NCBI GenBank assembly: GCA_038501625.1
Contig: JAZAYU010000081.1
Coordinates: 1,054,001 to 1,118,000 of the forward strand
DNA from: Corbicula japonica
Lineage: Eukaryota > Mollusca > Bivalvia > Venerida > Cyrenidae
Reading direction: 5' to 3'
DNA: 64,000 nucleotides
Shown: positions 55,500-64,000 of the stretch, in pieces
Layout: each line of letters starts with the position of its first letter
How positions within the stretch are numbered: position 1 is the first letter of the stretch
The notes under the pieces: model-generated
What the model saw: only the letters and a program-made list of their open reading frames with translations
Told to the model about the DNA's origin: nothing
Databases searched by the model: none
Made by a program: the position numbers and the translations under genes

Positions 55500-57363
55500 T
55501 ATTTAATTTACTCTATAATCATTACAAGCTTTTGCAAAGATTTTTTTCAGTCAAATAATAATAACTACAGTGTATTTTTTAAATATGAGTAGGTGAATTT
55601 TACAATATAGAGAAATTATAAATTGACAAAACGAACGCCTGAAAAGTATTTGATTTAAGATTTTTAAAAAGGTCATTCTTGCAAAACGTCCCACGAGTTT
55701 TCAAAAGACCAAATCGTTTTTGACAGTGGTTTAAAAACCTTTGAAACTCCTTTTAATTTATCGTGTTCAGCAATTTCGTTGGCTTTCAAAGTTTCCGCGT
55801 TCAATCTCCTATGATGATCTAAAAAGAAATAAGAAAAGCTGAAAAGTTGCAATTCAGTAACAGTTTTTAACTGGCTTACGCGGTTGCAGCAGATAAAAAT
55901 ATTATGCCTGAAAGTAAGGATGTAAACGAACGTTCGAACATTCGAACGTTCGGATAAGATTATGAACATTCGAATGTTTGTGAAAATTCAATGATGATAG
56001 TTTGAACGTTCTTGTTTCTCTTTTAAACTTAATTTTCTATAGCAAGAATGACAATCAAGGAGGTTTGACACACATATTGTCAAGATAATTGATTTTCCGT
56101 AAACAAAATACGTGTAGATAACAGTCAGTATATTAACTTCTAGACACGCGCGCGCGTTCTCTTGTAACATACGGCTAAAATGTTAAATGCGGATTGAAAA
56201 AAAAGAGGTACACGTGCATAATCAAATTTGTAAGTAAGAACATAATACTTGAAAGCGGATGTGATAAAAATATAAAGTAATTATAAACATTTTGTATTCT
56301 TTACTGCATATTTTAACAATGATTCAATTTAGTAAATCAATAGAGTCATTCAGTATTAAAAACTAAGTTATTCACACCTATTGTAACTATCAATTACTCG
56401 ATATTATTAAATATTTGACACGTGAAACATAACGATTAGGGTTGCAAGTTAAGTGACAATATTCGGACTGGCATGTTTACCGGTATTTAACACATGTCAT
56501 TTACAATGGGTTAGAGTTACGCATGTCTCGTTTAGAGACAGACTGCATCTGTACCAGGAAACTATCAATAAGTCAAGAGCAGTATTTCATCTTTACTATA
56601 TTTTGGTCTTTTCATATCGAAGAAATCATATATTTTCACAAAACTGTTCTACCGTATACAGCTTATAGCTTTTCAATCGCAATTACGCCAGCTTCAGTTT
56701 CCTCGGACGTTAGGAAGCAATTACAACGCTAGCTTGACCGGAAGAGCATCTCGTGCAATCTTTGTTACGTTACACTTTCATACTCTGGTACTATAAGTAA
56801 TCTACGTAATCATCTTCTAAGAATGATTTGGAGTTGTTTCTCAGATAGTTTGGTATATACTTATATAAAGTTATAGAGGCAGATCCGTTGACAGACTCAT
56901 GCACCGATAAATAAACACCTTATTAAAACGTTGGAACACTTGGACATTTTCGGCAAAGTTCATTTGTATGAAAATTTCGTTGTATCGGGGATTATGTTCA
57001 GGGGGTCCAACGTATTTGGTTTTTGCAGAAAAGTAAGTGAGAGAGATGTTCTGTGCGGAACAAAATGGCGGAATATTTCGTTATTTTGTGCATTTCTGGA
57101 GATATTTTGACCTGGTAAGTAGGTTTATATCACTGTTACCGAAATATAAATACGCCTACCCGGAGGCCAGACATGTAAGCTTCACTCGGGTTTTCAACCT
57201 ATGTTTCTAGAGGCCTTAATAAAAAAGTTATTGAATGTATCAACTGAAAGATTGTTTGTTTACAAAGTGAAAATAGAAAATTGCGTGACTTGAAACTGCG
57301 TTTTTAGTCCAAATATACCGTTCTTGGACCTATTTTAGCTAAATTATTACCGAGTTTTTGCAT
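55500..57363. other. Intergenic sequence without recognised genes
   Basis: Only a small palindromic GAACGTTCGAACATTCGAACGTTC cluster (55928-55951) stands out. I looked here for exons matching gene 1 exons 10-13 and found none. Confidence 0.45.
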
Positions 57364-57367
57364 ATAT

Positions 57368-58674
57368 TGTTGCGGTCCGGCTGTTGGGCAGGGCCAGGTA
57401 CGGATTCTGTTATCCGTCTAGACGGTGAAGACAACCTCTACACCTTTTCTGACTCTTGGAGGCCTTTCTAACAGGGTTCGAACACCAGGTTCTCTGGGTC
57501 TGAGCCAGTAACTGGCAAGGATGAAATACCCTTTTGCTATACGCAGACTTGGGAAAACTGTTATAAATGGCCGAAATTGAGCTCCAACTAAACTACTGTA
57601 GTAATATTTTGTTTTTTCCTACCTACAAATCTAAAATAGCCAGCTTCAGTTTAATGAATTTTATTTTCAATATAAAGTACCTCAACAGTTGTTAATTATT
57701 CTGATAATTCACCAAAACAAAATATAAAGACAAAATATGGAAATTGACAATATGTTAAATTCTGTTGCCAGTCTATTACAAATGATAAGGCTAGTAGCTA
57801 GTCTATTTATGAAATGCTTAAAACCTGCTAAAAAGCATGCAAATACACTACTGAAGTCAAAAGACTTTAATGAATAACTTTTAAACACTCTGCCTTTACA
57901 GGCTAATTATAATTAATATGCTATGAAATTCTTTAACAAATTTGTATTCAACCTTTAAATAAATGAAATTCTGTCAGATAAAATTACTAAAAGTCAATTG
58001 TTTGATAATAATTTTGAACCTTGCTTGAATCTTGTACAAAAAAAATGAATGACGACAATTTTGGAATTTTGATGTGTTGGAGCTCCAGAATGAAGAAAAA
58101 CTGGGTTTATATACCCCAGATGTACGCACTTAAAATTTGCGGTACACTTTAGAAAAATGCGTACACAAACAAAAAGTGTGTGCAAATGCGCACAGTTTAA
58201 CGCTGCGCACAAGATTCAACCAAGTGCGCGTTACAAACTTACAAAGTTTACAGAAAATCGTACATGAAACTTCCACTAATGTACATATCAATCGAAAGAG
58301 AAAACAATAAAGCAAATGACTGGCACCTCCGATTTCCTTTATGATGGATAGTAAGACAGAAAATTACAGCCAAAGTTTTATGACATTTGTATATGCTGCT
58401 GAAACTGTTTACATATCCTAGGCAACCGCCCATGATGCAATGCAACAAAATGGCCGCCTCCATGCCTGATACACGAAATGTTAAAGATAAAATGACAGTT
58501 TACATTCAGGATAACGGCTTAAAATAGTTAAAATGTATCAATTTGGAGACTAATAAACCTGGATTTATGATTCCATTCAACAAATAAAAGTAAGATAATT
58601 TATTAATAATGCATTTTGACTAAAATCGGACCAAAACACAGACTATGTACATGTCAGTCATGCATATCACTACA
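57368..58674 (-). repeat. 3' LTR of the retrotransposon
   Basis: The plus-strand ends are TGTTGCGGTCCGG and CACTACA. Differences from the other LTR are at ACAAATCT/ACAAAACT, GCACAGTT/GCACGGTT, ACTAATGT/ACTAGTGT, GTTAAAAT/GTTACAAT and CTAATAAA/CTAACAAA. Confidence 0.93.
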
Positions 58675-58677
58675 ATA

Positions 58678-58689
58678 CCCCCCACTTAA
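58678..58689 (-). other. Polypurine tract next to the 3' LTR
   Basis: The minus strand reads TTTAAGTGGGGGG followed by TAT and the LTR start TGTAGTG. This is the expected place for the plus-strand primer. Confidence 0.75.
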
Positions 58690-59308
58690 ATTGTCAAAGT
58701 TCCAACTGACAAAATTAATATAGTTAGGCACTAATATTCGAGTTACTGTATAATAGTCTTAACAAGTTACCATTTAAAGGCACATTCAATAAGTCATATG
58801 AACCACCTTAAATCATTTTAATAAGGCAAGTCACCTTAATATTAGGCACACATATTTTATGATTTTGTATAAGAGAGCAAGTTAAATGAACAGTCTTACC
58901 AAGCTAAACCTTTCAAAGTGCGACAAGAATCACCTTTAACAAGTTAAAAAAACACATTACCTTAATGTAAAGCAAACATTAAATTTCTGGATAGCAATAT
59001 ACATAAACAGTTCTCTGTTGTCAACATTAAAATTAATATAAGATCAGTACTGTCACTGTTCAAGTAGGAACCACTTCATATCTTTAACTTTAAAACAAAA
59101 ATATCTTTTATTGTCACTATCACTCTTTCACAATCCATCTATTAGTGTCACTCCAAGTCTATGAATTATAAAACTTCTAAATACCACTGATCGAAATTTC
59201 CATTTGTTTAAAGTCACATATTGTAGTGGTAATGCACAATTCCTTCAGTTTTATATTTAATTTAGCAATTCGAAAGTTCCATAATTATTCACTCTCAACT
59301 TGCTTGCT
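58690..59308. other. Non-coding 3' internal region of the retrotransposon
   Basis: AT-rich, with no open frame of note, lying between the protease ORF and the polypurine tract. The polymerase region would normally be here. Confidence 0.6.
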
Positions 59309-60556
59309 TTAGAACATTATCCTTGCTGTTTTTCTTTTTCCTATCGTCTCTCCTACAATCGTCTGTCTTTCTGTCTTCTCTTCTATTATCCTTCTTACTT
59401 TCTTCTCATCCGCTAACCGTCTTCTTACTGCCTTCTCTTCTGTTATCTTTCTTACTTTCTCCTCTTCTGCTAGCCTTCTTACTTGCTTCTCTTCTACTAT
59501 CCTCTTTCTCTCTGTCTTCTCTTCTTTTATCCTCCTGACTTTCTTCTTATCCGCTAACCTTCTTCTTACTGCCTTCCTCTCTGCTATCCGTACTTTCTTT
59601 TCTTCCGCAAGCCTTCTTACTTTCTTCTCTTCTGCTATCCTCTTTCTTTCTGTCTTTTCGTTTGCTAGCCTTCTTACCATTTTTTCTTCTGCTAACCTTC
59701 TAACTTTCTTCTCTTCCGCTAACTTTCTTTTTGCTGTCTTCTCTTCAGCTACATTTTTCCTTCTTTCTTCTTTCCAGACATTCCTACTTTCTTCTCTGCC
59801 GCTATACTCCAACCCGGCCTTCTTCGTTAGTCTGTTGATATCGACTAAATTGGAGGCCATCTCCAACATGTGTCTGCTTGCAAAACTCTCTGTCAACTCA
59901 ATTGAAAGACTTGGGTTGGGGTCTAAGTCGTCTTCCTTCATCTTTTCTACAAAAACATCCACCCAAGCTTCCGAGTTTCCAGGGGTAACAACATCCCCTA
60001 CAACAATTTTTCTGGACATCTGTGTGCCTCCAATTCTAATACAGGGAATTTCTATGCCACCTAAAACTATTTTGTTCCTGCTTAACAAAATATCAGCTGG
60101 CCCGCTTTTACTGTCAGTCAAGACGTCCAACCCCAAAAGAGCGTCATCCTCTATCTGAGCTACTATAGCCTCCTTGATGACCTCCAGTGTTCCCAGTCTT
60201 AACCTGAACAAAGCCTTTCCCATCTCTTCAATTGGAGCACCACCAGCCCCTCTAAGACATACTCCCTTTTGAAGCTGTGGTCGGTTACTGTTCTCAATTC
60301 CTTTGTAGACACGTGATGAGATTACAGTTCTAGATGCACCAGTATCTGCAGAAAAGAGAACCGGTTTGCCTTCTACACTTCCCTCTATGTATAACCCATC
60401 GCAAAGCCGGCTCATCCTCACTTCACTTGCCTCTGACTGGCTGCATCCTTCCCCAATATTTTTTAAATTTGACTTTTGGCCCTCATCCTTCTGATTCTCT
60501 AGTTGGACCTCCCTCTGGACCCGAGGAATGGTCCCCTGGAGTTTAAAGGCTCCTTC
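59309..60556 (-). CDS. Retrotransposon protease with Lys/Arg/Glu-rich repeat tail
   Basis: The frame is open from 60556 (after a stop at 60557-60559) to the stop at 59309, with the first Met at 60421 (370 aa from there). Retropepsin features: LFSADTGAS with the catalytic Asp at residue 26, and the second conserved block LLGLD at 95-99. From about residue 208 to the end the chain is built of nine- to ten-residue units such as EEKKVRRLA, with a higher-order period of about 47 residues marked by EKTER. It overlaps gag by 58 nt in the -1 frame, so it is probably made as a gag-pro fusion. No polymerase follows. Confidence 0.85.
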   Translation of the reverse strand, partial: EGAFKLQGTIPRVQREVQLENQKDEGQKSNLKNIGEGCSQSEASEVRMSRLCDGLYIEGSVEGKPVLFSADTGASRTVISSRVYKGIENSNRPQLQKGVCLRGAGGAPIEEMGKALFRLRLGTLEVIKEAIVAQIEDDALLGLDVLTDSKSGPADILLSRNKIVLGGIEIPCIRIGGTQMSRKIVVGDVVTPGNSEAWVDVFVEKMKEDDLDPNPSLSIELTESFASRHMLEMASNLVDINRLTKKAGLEYSGREESRNVWKEERRKNVAEEKTAKRKLAEEKKVRRLAEEKMVRRLANEKTERKRIAEEKKVRRLAEEKKVRIAERKAVRRRLADKKKVRRIKEEKTERKRIVEEKQVRRLAEEEKVRKITEEKAVRRRLADEKKVRRIIEEKTERQTIVGETIGKRKTARIMF

Positions 60557-62115
60557 TCATCTTTTTCTTGGGTGGCCTCTTTTGGTTTACTTCCTTTTGA
60601 CCCTTGGTTTGGGCACTCCCTTGCAAAGTGACCAATTTGGTGACAGTTAAAACATTCTGAGTCCTTCTTTCGAAACGTGTTCTGACGCTGATTCCTATTG
60701 TTTTCCTTCTGCTTCTGCTCTAATTTCTCAATTCTGTCCAGGAGTGTTTGAATGATGCCGTCCTGATCACCAGTTTGCTTGTTTTCAGGTTTGGCATCCT
60801 TGTTTACGTTCTCTTTGTCTTGCTTTTTGGCAGGGATTCTGTTGATAACTTCAGGCTCATCCTCCTCTTCAAACTGGTCAATGGTTCTTCTGGTCATCTT
60901 CTTGCCATGCCTGTCTGAGTAACCTAACCTTCTGGTCTGGATCAGATTTACCACATGGAAGACCGCTTCATCTATATTCTGGGGCTCTTTGTGGTATTCA
61001 ACCTCAAACCTTACTTCATCATCTAGTAAACCATCCAAGAACCGTCTTACTAAATCCTCATCTCTTGTCCGTCTGTCTCTGTACCCATGGGCCTTGTCAT
61101 ACAAGCGTTTCAGCTCGGCTGCAAATTCTTCAGCTGTCTCACCATGTTTCTGCGACCTACGGCTAAATTTGGCAGCAAATGACCTAGCTGTTTCAATCAC
61201 CCGAAAGCGGCTGTTCATCTCAGCAACTAGCTCCTGGTAGTCATTCAGCACAGGGGGTGATAGCTGCGAGAACGCAAATTGTCCTGCTTGACCTTCTAAC
61301 CTGGGCAGCAGCTGATCTAACTTGTCGTCTTCGGTCCAGCCATACCTTGAAGCTATTGCCTCAAACCGGGAAATCCACATAGCCCAGTCTTCTTTTCCAG
61401 TGAACGATGGGATTTTGATGCCCCCTACAGGGTGACTGCCCATGTTATGTCTACTTCCATAATCATGAAATTGACCCCTAGGCTGTCTGCGGTCTGCTCT
61501 TCTATCTTCACCTTGAAACTGCAAACCGGTTGGTCTGTTAGCATTCCATGTAGTGTTGATAGCCGGACTATGCCGGGAACCAGTGGCGCGCGTATAGTTA
61601 TTATTGCTATATTGTGTATATGGTCGTTGATCTTCATACTGCTCACCATACCTTGCAGGATTTGCAGAATAAGCCTGGGGATAAGTGTTAGGTCTGTTGT
61701 CTTCAGTAAAGCTGGTATGAGTTTGTTTCAAAAGCTTTAATTCGTGTACTACGTCCTTAAGGATACCGGTTACTCCACTCATTGCTTCGCTCACATCCTT
61801 CAGTGTATGCCTTTCATGCACGGAAAAGGAGGTATTTACACCAGAGTCAGTCATAATTGGACTATCGTTATTCAGAGATCTTGAACCTGGTATAATCGTT
61901 GAGTTATATTGGCTGGGAGCTGGATTTTCTCGCCTTTTAAAAGCAATTTCTGAGTCAGAATCATCAGGTGAAAAATGTGATACGGTGTCAAATCCATGAC
62001 TGCTTGAAGTCGCATAAACATTCTGGGTTGGCCGGAAATGCTGAGTTTCTGTTTCGCTCTCTCTTGCCAAAGCCTCATAACTGGTTGGGATGATGGTGGT
62101 GTTGGTTGCTGACAT
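60499..62115 (-). CDS. gag: Retrotransposon Gag polyprotein
   Basis: 538 aa if started at the Met at 62113-62115, which is internal to the 5' LTR and downstream of the primer site. The same frame is open from 62247, but those 44 residues are encoded by LTR and primer-site sequence, so I prefer the internal start. Seen: a polar Ser/Thr/Gln-rich N-terminal third; a central capsid-like region (WAMWISRFEAIASRYGWTED, then LPRLEGQAGQFAF); a basic, Gln-rich linker; and one CCHC zinc knuckle CFNCHQIGHFAREC at plus positions 60613-60654. Family knowledge: Gag forms the particle and binds RNA. The frame is intact. Confidence 0.88.
   Translation of the reverse strand: MSATNTTIIPTSYEALARESETETQHFRPTQNVYATSSSHGFDTVSHFSPDDSDSEIAFKRRENPAPSQYNSTIIPGSRSLNNDSPIMTDSGVNTSFSVHERHTLKDVSEAMSGVTGILKDVVHELKLLKQTHTSFTEDNRPNTYPQAYSANPARYGEQYEDQRPYTQYSNNNYTRATGSRHSPAINTTWNANRPTGLQFQGEDRRADRRQPRGQFHDYGSRHNMGSHPVGGIKIPSFTGKEDWAMWISRFEAIASRYGWTEDDKLDQLLPRLEGQAGQFAFSQLSPPVLNDYQELVAEMNSRFRVIETARSFAAKFSRRSQKHGETAEEFAAELKRLYDKAHGYRDRRTRDEDLVRRFLDGLLDDEVRFEVEYHKEPQNIDEAVFHVVNLIQTRRLGYSDRHGKKMTRRTIDQFEEEDEPEVINRIPAKKQDKENVNKDAKPENKQTGDQDGIIQTLLDRIEKLEQKQKENNRNQRQNTFRKKDSECFNCHQIGHFARECPNQGSKGSKPKEATQEKDEKEPLNSRGPFLGSRGRSN
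60541..60547 (-). promoter_or_regulatory. Candidate -1 ribosomal frameshift site T TTA AAC
   Basis: On the minus strand the heptamer TTTAAAC is in the gag frame as CCT TTA AAC, the X XXY YYZ form. It lies inside the 58-nt gag/protease overlap, and the protease is in the -1 frame, as required. Confidence 0.75.
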
Positions 62116-62156
62116 CTTCTGGGTTTGGATCACTGGATCTGTTGATAAAATGACAG

Positions 62157-62174
62157 ATCCCACTTCTGACACCA
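62157..62174 (-). other. Primer binding site, tRNA-Leu type
   Basis: On the plus strand ATCCCACTTCTGACACCA reads as a tRNA 3' end including CCA. By memory it matches the 3' end of insect tRNA-Leu. It lies six nt inside the 5' LTR boundary. Confidence 0.8.
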
Positions 62175-62180
62175 CAAAAC

Positions 62181-63487
62181 TGTTGCGGTCCGGCTGTTGG
62201 GCAGGGCCAGGTACGGATTCTGTTATCCGTCTAGACGGTGAAGACAACCTCTACACCTTTTCTGACTCTTGGAGGCCTTTCTAACAGGGTTCGAACACCA
62301 GGTTCTCTGGGTCTGAGCCAGTAACTGGCAAGGATGAAATACCCTTTTGCTATACGCAGACTTGGGAAAACTGTTATAAATGGCCGAAATTGAGCTCCAA
62401 CTAAACTACTGTAGTAATATTTTGTTTTTTCCTACCTACAAAACTAAAATAGCCAGCTTCAGTTTAATGAATTTTATTTTCAATATAAAGTACCTCAACA
62501 GTTGTTAATTATTCTGATAATTCACCAAAACAAAATATAAAGACAAAATATGGAAATTGACAATATGTTAAATTCTGTTGCCAGTCTATTACAAATGATA
62601 AGGCTAGTAGCTAGTCTATTTATGAAATGCTTAAAACCTGCTAAAAAGCATGCAAATACACTACTGAAGTCAAAAGACTTTAATGAATAACTTTTAAACA
62701 CTCTGCCTTTACAGGCTAATTATAATTAATATGCTATGAAATTCTTTAACAAATTTGTATTCAACCTTTAAATAAATGAAATTCTGTCAGATAAAATTAC
62801 TAAAAGTCAATTGTTTGATAATAATTTTGAACCTTGCTTGAATCTTGTACAAAAAAAATGAATGACGACAATTTTGGAATTTTGATGTGTTGGAGCTCCA
62901 GAATGAAGAAAAACTGGGTTTATATACCCCAGATGTACGCACTTAAAATTTGCGGTACACTTTAGAAAAATGCGTACACAAACAAAAAGTGTGTGCAAAT
63001 GCGCACGGTTTAACGCTGCGCACAAGATTCAACCAAGTGCGCGTTACAAACTTACAAAGTTTACAGAAAATCGTACATGAAACTTCCACTAGTGTACATA
63101 TCAATCGAAAGAGAAAACAATAAAGCAAATGACTGGCACCTCCGATTTCCTTTATGATGGATAGTAAGACAGAAAATTACAGCCAAAGTTTTATGACATT
63201 TGTATATGCTGCTGAAACTGTTTACATATCCTAGGCAACCGCCCATGATGCAATGCAACAAAATGGCCGCCTCCATGCCTGATACACGAAATGTTAAAGA
63301 TAAAATGACAGTTTACATTCAGGATAACGGCTTAAAATAGTTACAATGTATCAATTTGGAGACTAACAAACCTGGATTTATGATTCCATTCAACAAATAA
63401 AAGTAAGATAATTTATTAATAATGCATTTTGACTAAAATCGGACCAAAACACAGACTATGTACATGTCAGTCATGCATATCACTACA
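62181..63487 (-). repeat. 5' LTR of the retrotransposon
   Basis: 1307 bp, with the same TG/CA ends as the other LTR. It should hold the element's promoter and its RNA start, but I could not place them. Confidence 0.93.
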
Positions 63488-63926
63488 ATATTTCTTCACG
63501 ACGGCTTTTGCACTTTACATGGGTACTTAATGACCTTTTTTTAAAGTTCAAACACCTTAAATGTTTGCCGTGGAAGTGGTAAGCATTGTTTTGTTCGGTG
63601 CAGAATCTGAATAAAAAACTTGAATGCGTTAATATAAGTGTACATGTAAGTAAATGTCAATAATAAAAAAAAGCCAATTTGTTACCCAAATACGAATGTC
63701 TCGCGTATTTTACTATGCAAAATTACCTACCACATACCCTTGTATATTATTCTGCCTCTTGATGTGTGTTTATTACATAATTACTTTTTAGTAGTACTAT
63801 AGTACTATAGAACTTAATAGTAGTTTACCGAAAAAAATACAGGCGCACCTTATAATAAATATATAGGCGCACCTTTATATGTAAATGGTCATGGCGTTTT
63901 TACATACGTCTCTTAATCTATTTCAG

Positions 63927-64000
63927 ATCGAGACAATTCACGATGCCAAGATACAAGAAGAAGTCTCATCTGCATTTTGAGAAGAGGGGCACAAAACGGA
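63927..64000 (+). CDS. Possible first coding exon of a third gene (partial)
   Basis: An acceptor-like ATCTATTTCAG ends at 63926. After 16 nt comes ATG at 63943, and the frame stays open for 19 codons to the window edge, giving a strongly basic peptide (MPRYKKKSHLHFEKRGTKR). The layout (acceptor, short untranslated stretch, ATG CC, basic peptide) resembles exon 1 of both channel genes. The sequence match itself is weak, so a third tandem member is only a possibility. Confidence 0.35.

Larger units (their letters stand above)
57364..63491 (-). mobile_element. Full-length LTR retrotransposon, gag-pro only, with ATAT target duplication
   Basis: The element spans 57368-63487 (6120 bp), flanked on both sides by ATAT (57364-57367, 63488-63491). 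Both LTRs are 1307 bp, begin TG and end CA, and differ at about five positions. Order on the minus strand: 5' LTR, primer site, gag, protease with repeat tail, purine tract, 3' LTR. The gag type and CCHC knuckle suggest the Ty3/gypsy group. No reverse transcriptase, RNase H or integrase is encoded anywhere inside, so it would need enzymes from another element to move. Confidence 0.92.

Noticed and set aside
55928..55951. Heat-shock element
   Set aside because: The GAA and TTC blocks abut without the two-base spacing required between TTC and the next GAA.
56696..56732. Candidate last exon for gene 2 after CCAGCTTCAG
   Set aside because: It would add only about 11 residues before a stop, with no match to gene 1 exons. 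Too weak to include.
59323..59538. Leu/Ser-rich plus-strand open frame
   Set aside because: It is the antisense shadow of the Lys/Arg/Glu-rich tail of the retrotransposon protease ORF.
62116..62247. Upstream in-frame extension of gag (44 codons)
   Set aside because: It is encoded by LTR and primer-binding-site sequence, and a good internal Met follows at 62115.
1..64000. CRISPR arrays, bacterial operons or phage genes
   Set aside because: The window shows spliced exons, satellites and eukaryotic transposons. The tandem arrays have no unique spacers.

Overview
This is a eukaryotic, AT-rich, intron-rich and very repeat-dense window with no bacterial features. It most likely comes from a mollusc, probably a bivalve. 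That placement is my inference from the tandem Hv1-type proton-channel genes, the tRNA-derived and fold-back repeat families, the satellite type and the Ty3/gypsy-like element. I cannot name the species.

Region 1 (1-19.7 kb) holds no convincing gene apart from one possible short membrane-anchor exon on the minus strand (3539-3721). It is dominated by dispersed repeats and a recent tandem segmental duplication (unit 1 6012-13817, unit 2 13818-19546). Unit 2 lacks about 2.08 kb that contains a strand-asymmetric G/T-then-A/C tract and one arm of a fold-back element.

Region 2 (19.7-37.9 kb) is a multi-exon plus-strand gene that I assembled exon by exon: 13 coding exons, 1626 nt, 541 aa, every junction in phase. 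Its product is a voltage-sensor-domain protein of the Hv1 (HVCN1) proton-channel family. S1 keeps the selectivity aspartate and S2 keeps the Glu/Lys pair. S4 reads VPWRIIRVVN, so the first of the three family arginines is replaced by Val, followed by Pro. The S1-S2 loop is about 110 residues, with conserved cysteines and N-glycosylation sequons. A coiled-coil-like segment and a long tail ending in an acid-rich stretch follow S4.

Region 3 (38-45 kb) is intergenic. It contains a Tc1/mariner-type remnant with about 210-bp inverted repeats and a minisatellite of roughly 60 copies of a 32-bp unit.

Region 4 (45-54.2 kb) is a tandem paralogue of the same gene. Exons 1-9 match in position, phase and sequence. 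I could not find counterparts of exons 10-13. The same arginine-to-valine change in S4 is present.

Region 5 (57.4-63.5 kb) is a complete, young LTR retrotransposon on the minus strand: 1307-bp LTRs differing at about five positions, ATAT target duplication, a tRNA-Leu-type primer site, gag and protease in a -1 frameshift arrangement. It has no reverse transcriptase or integrase. A Lys/Arg/Glu-rich repeat tail follows the protease instead. The last 74 bases may be the first coding exon of a third gene with the same 5' layout.
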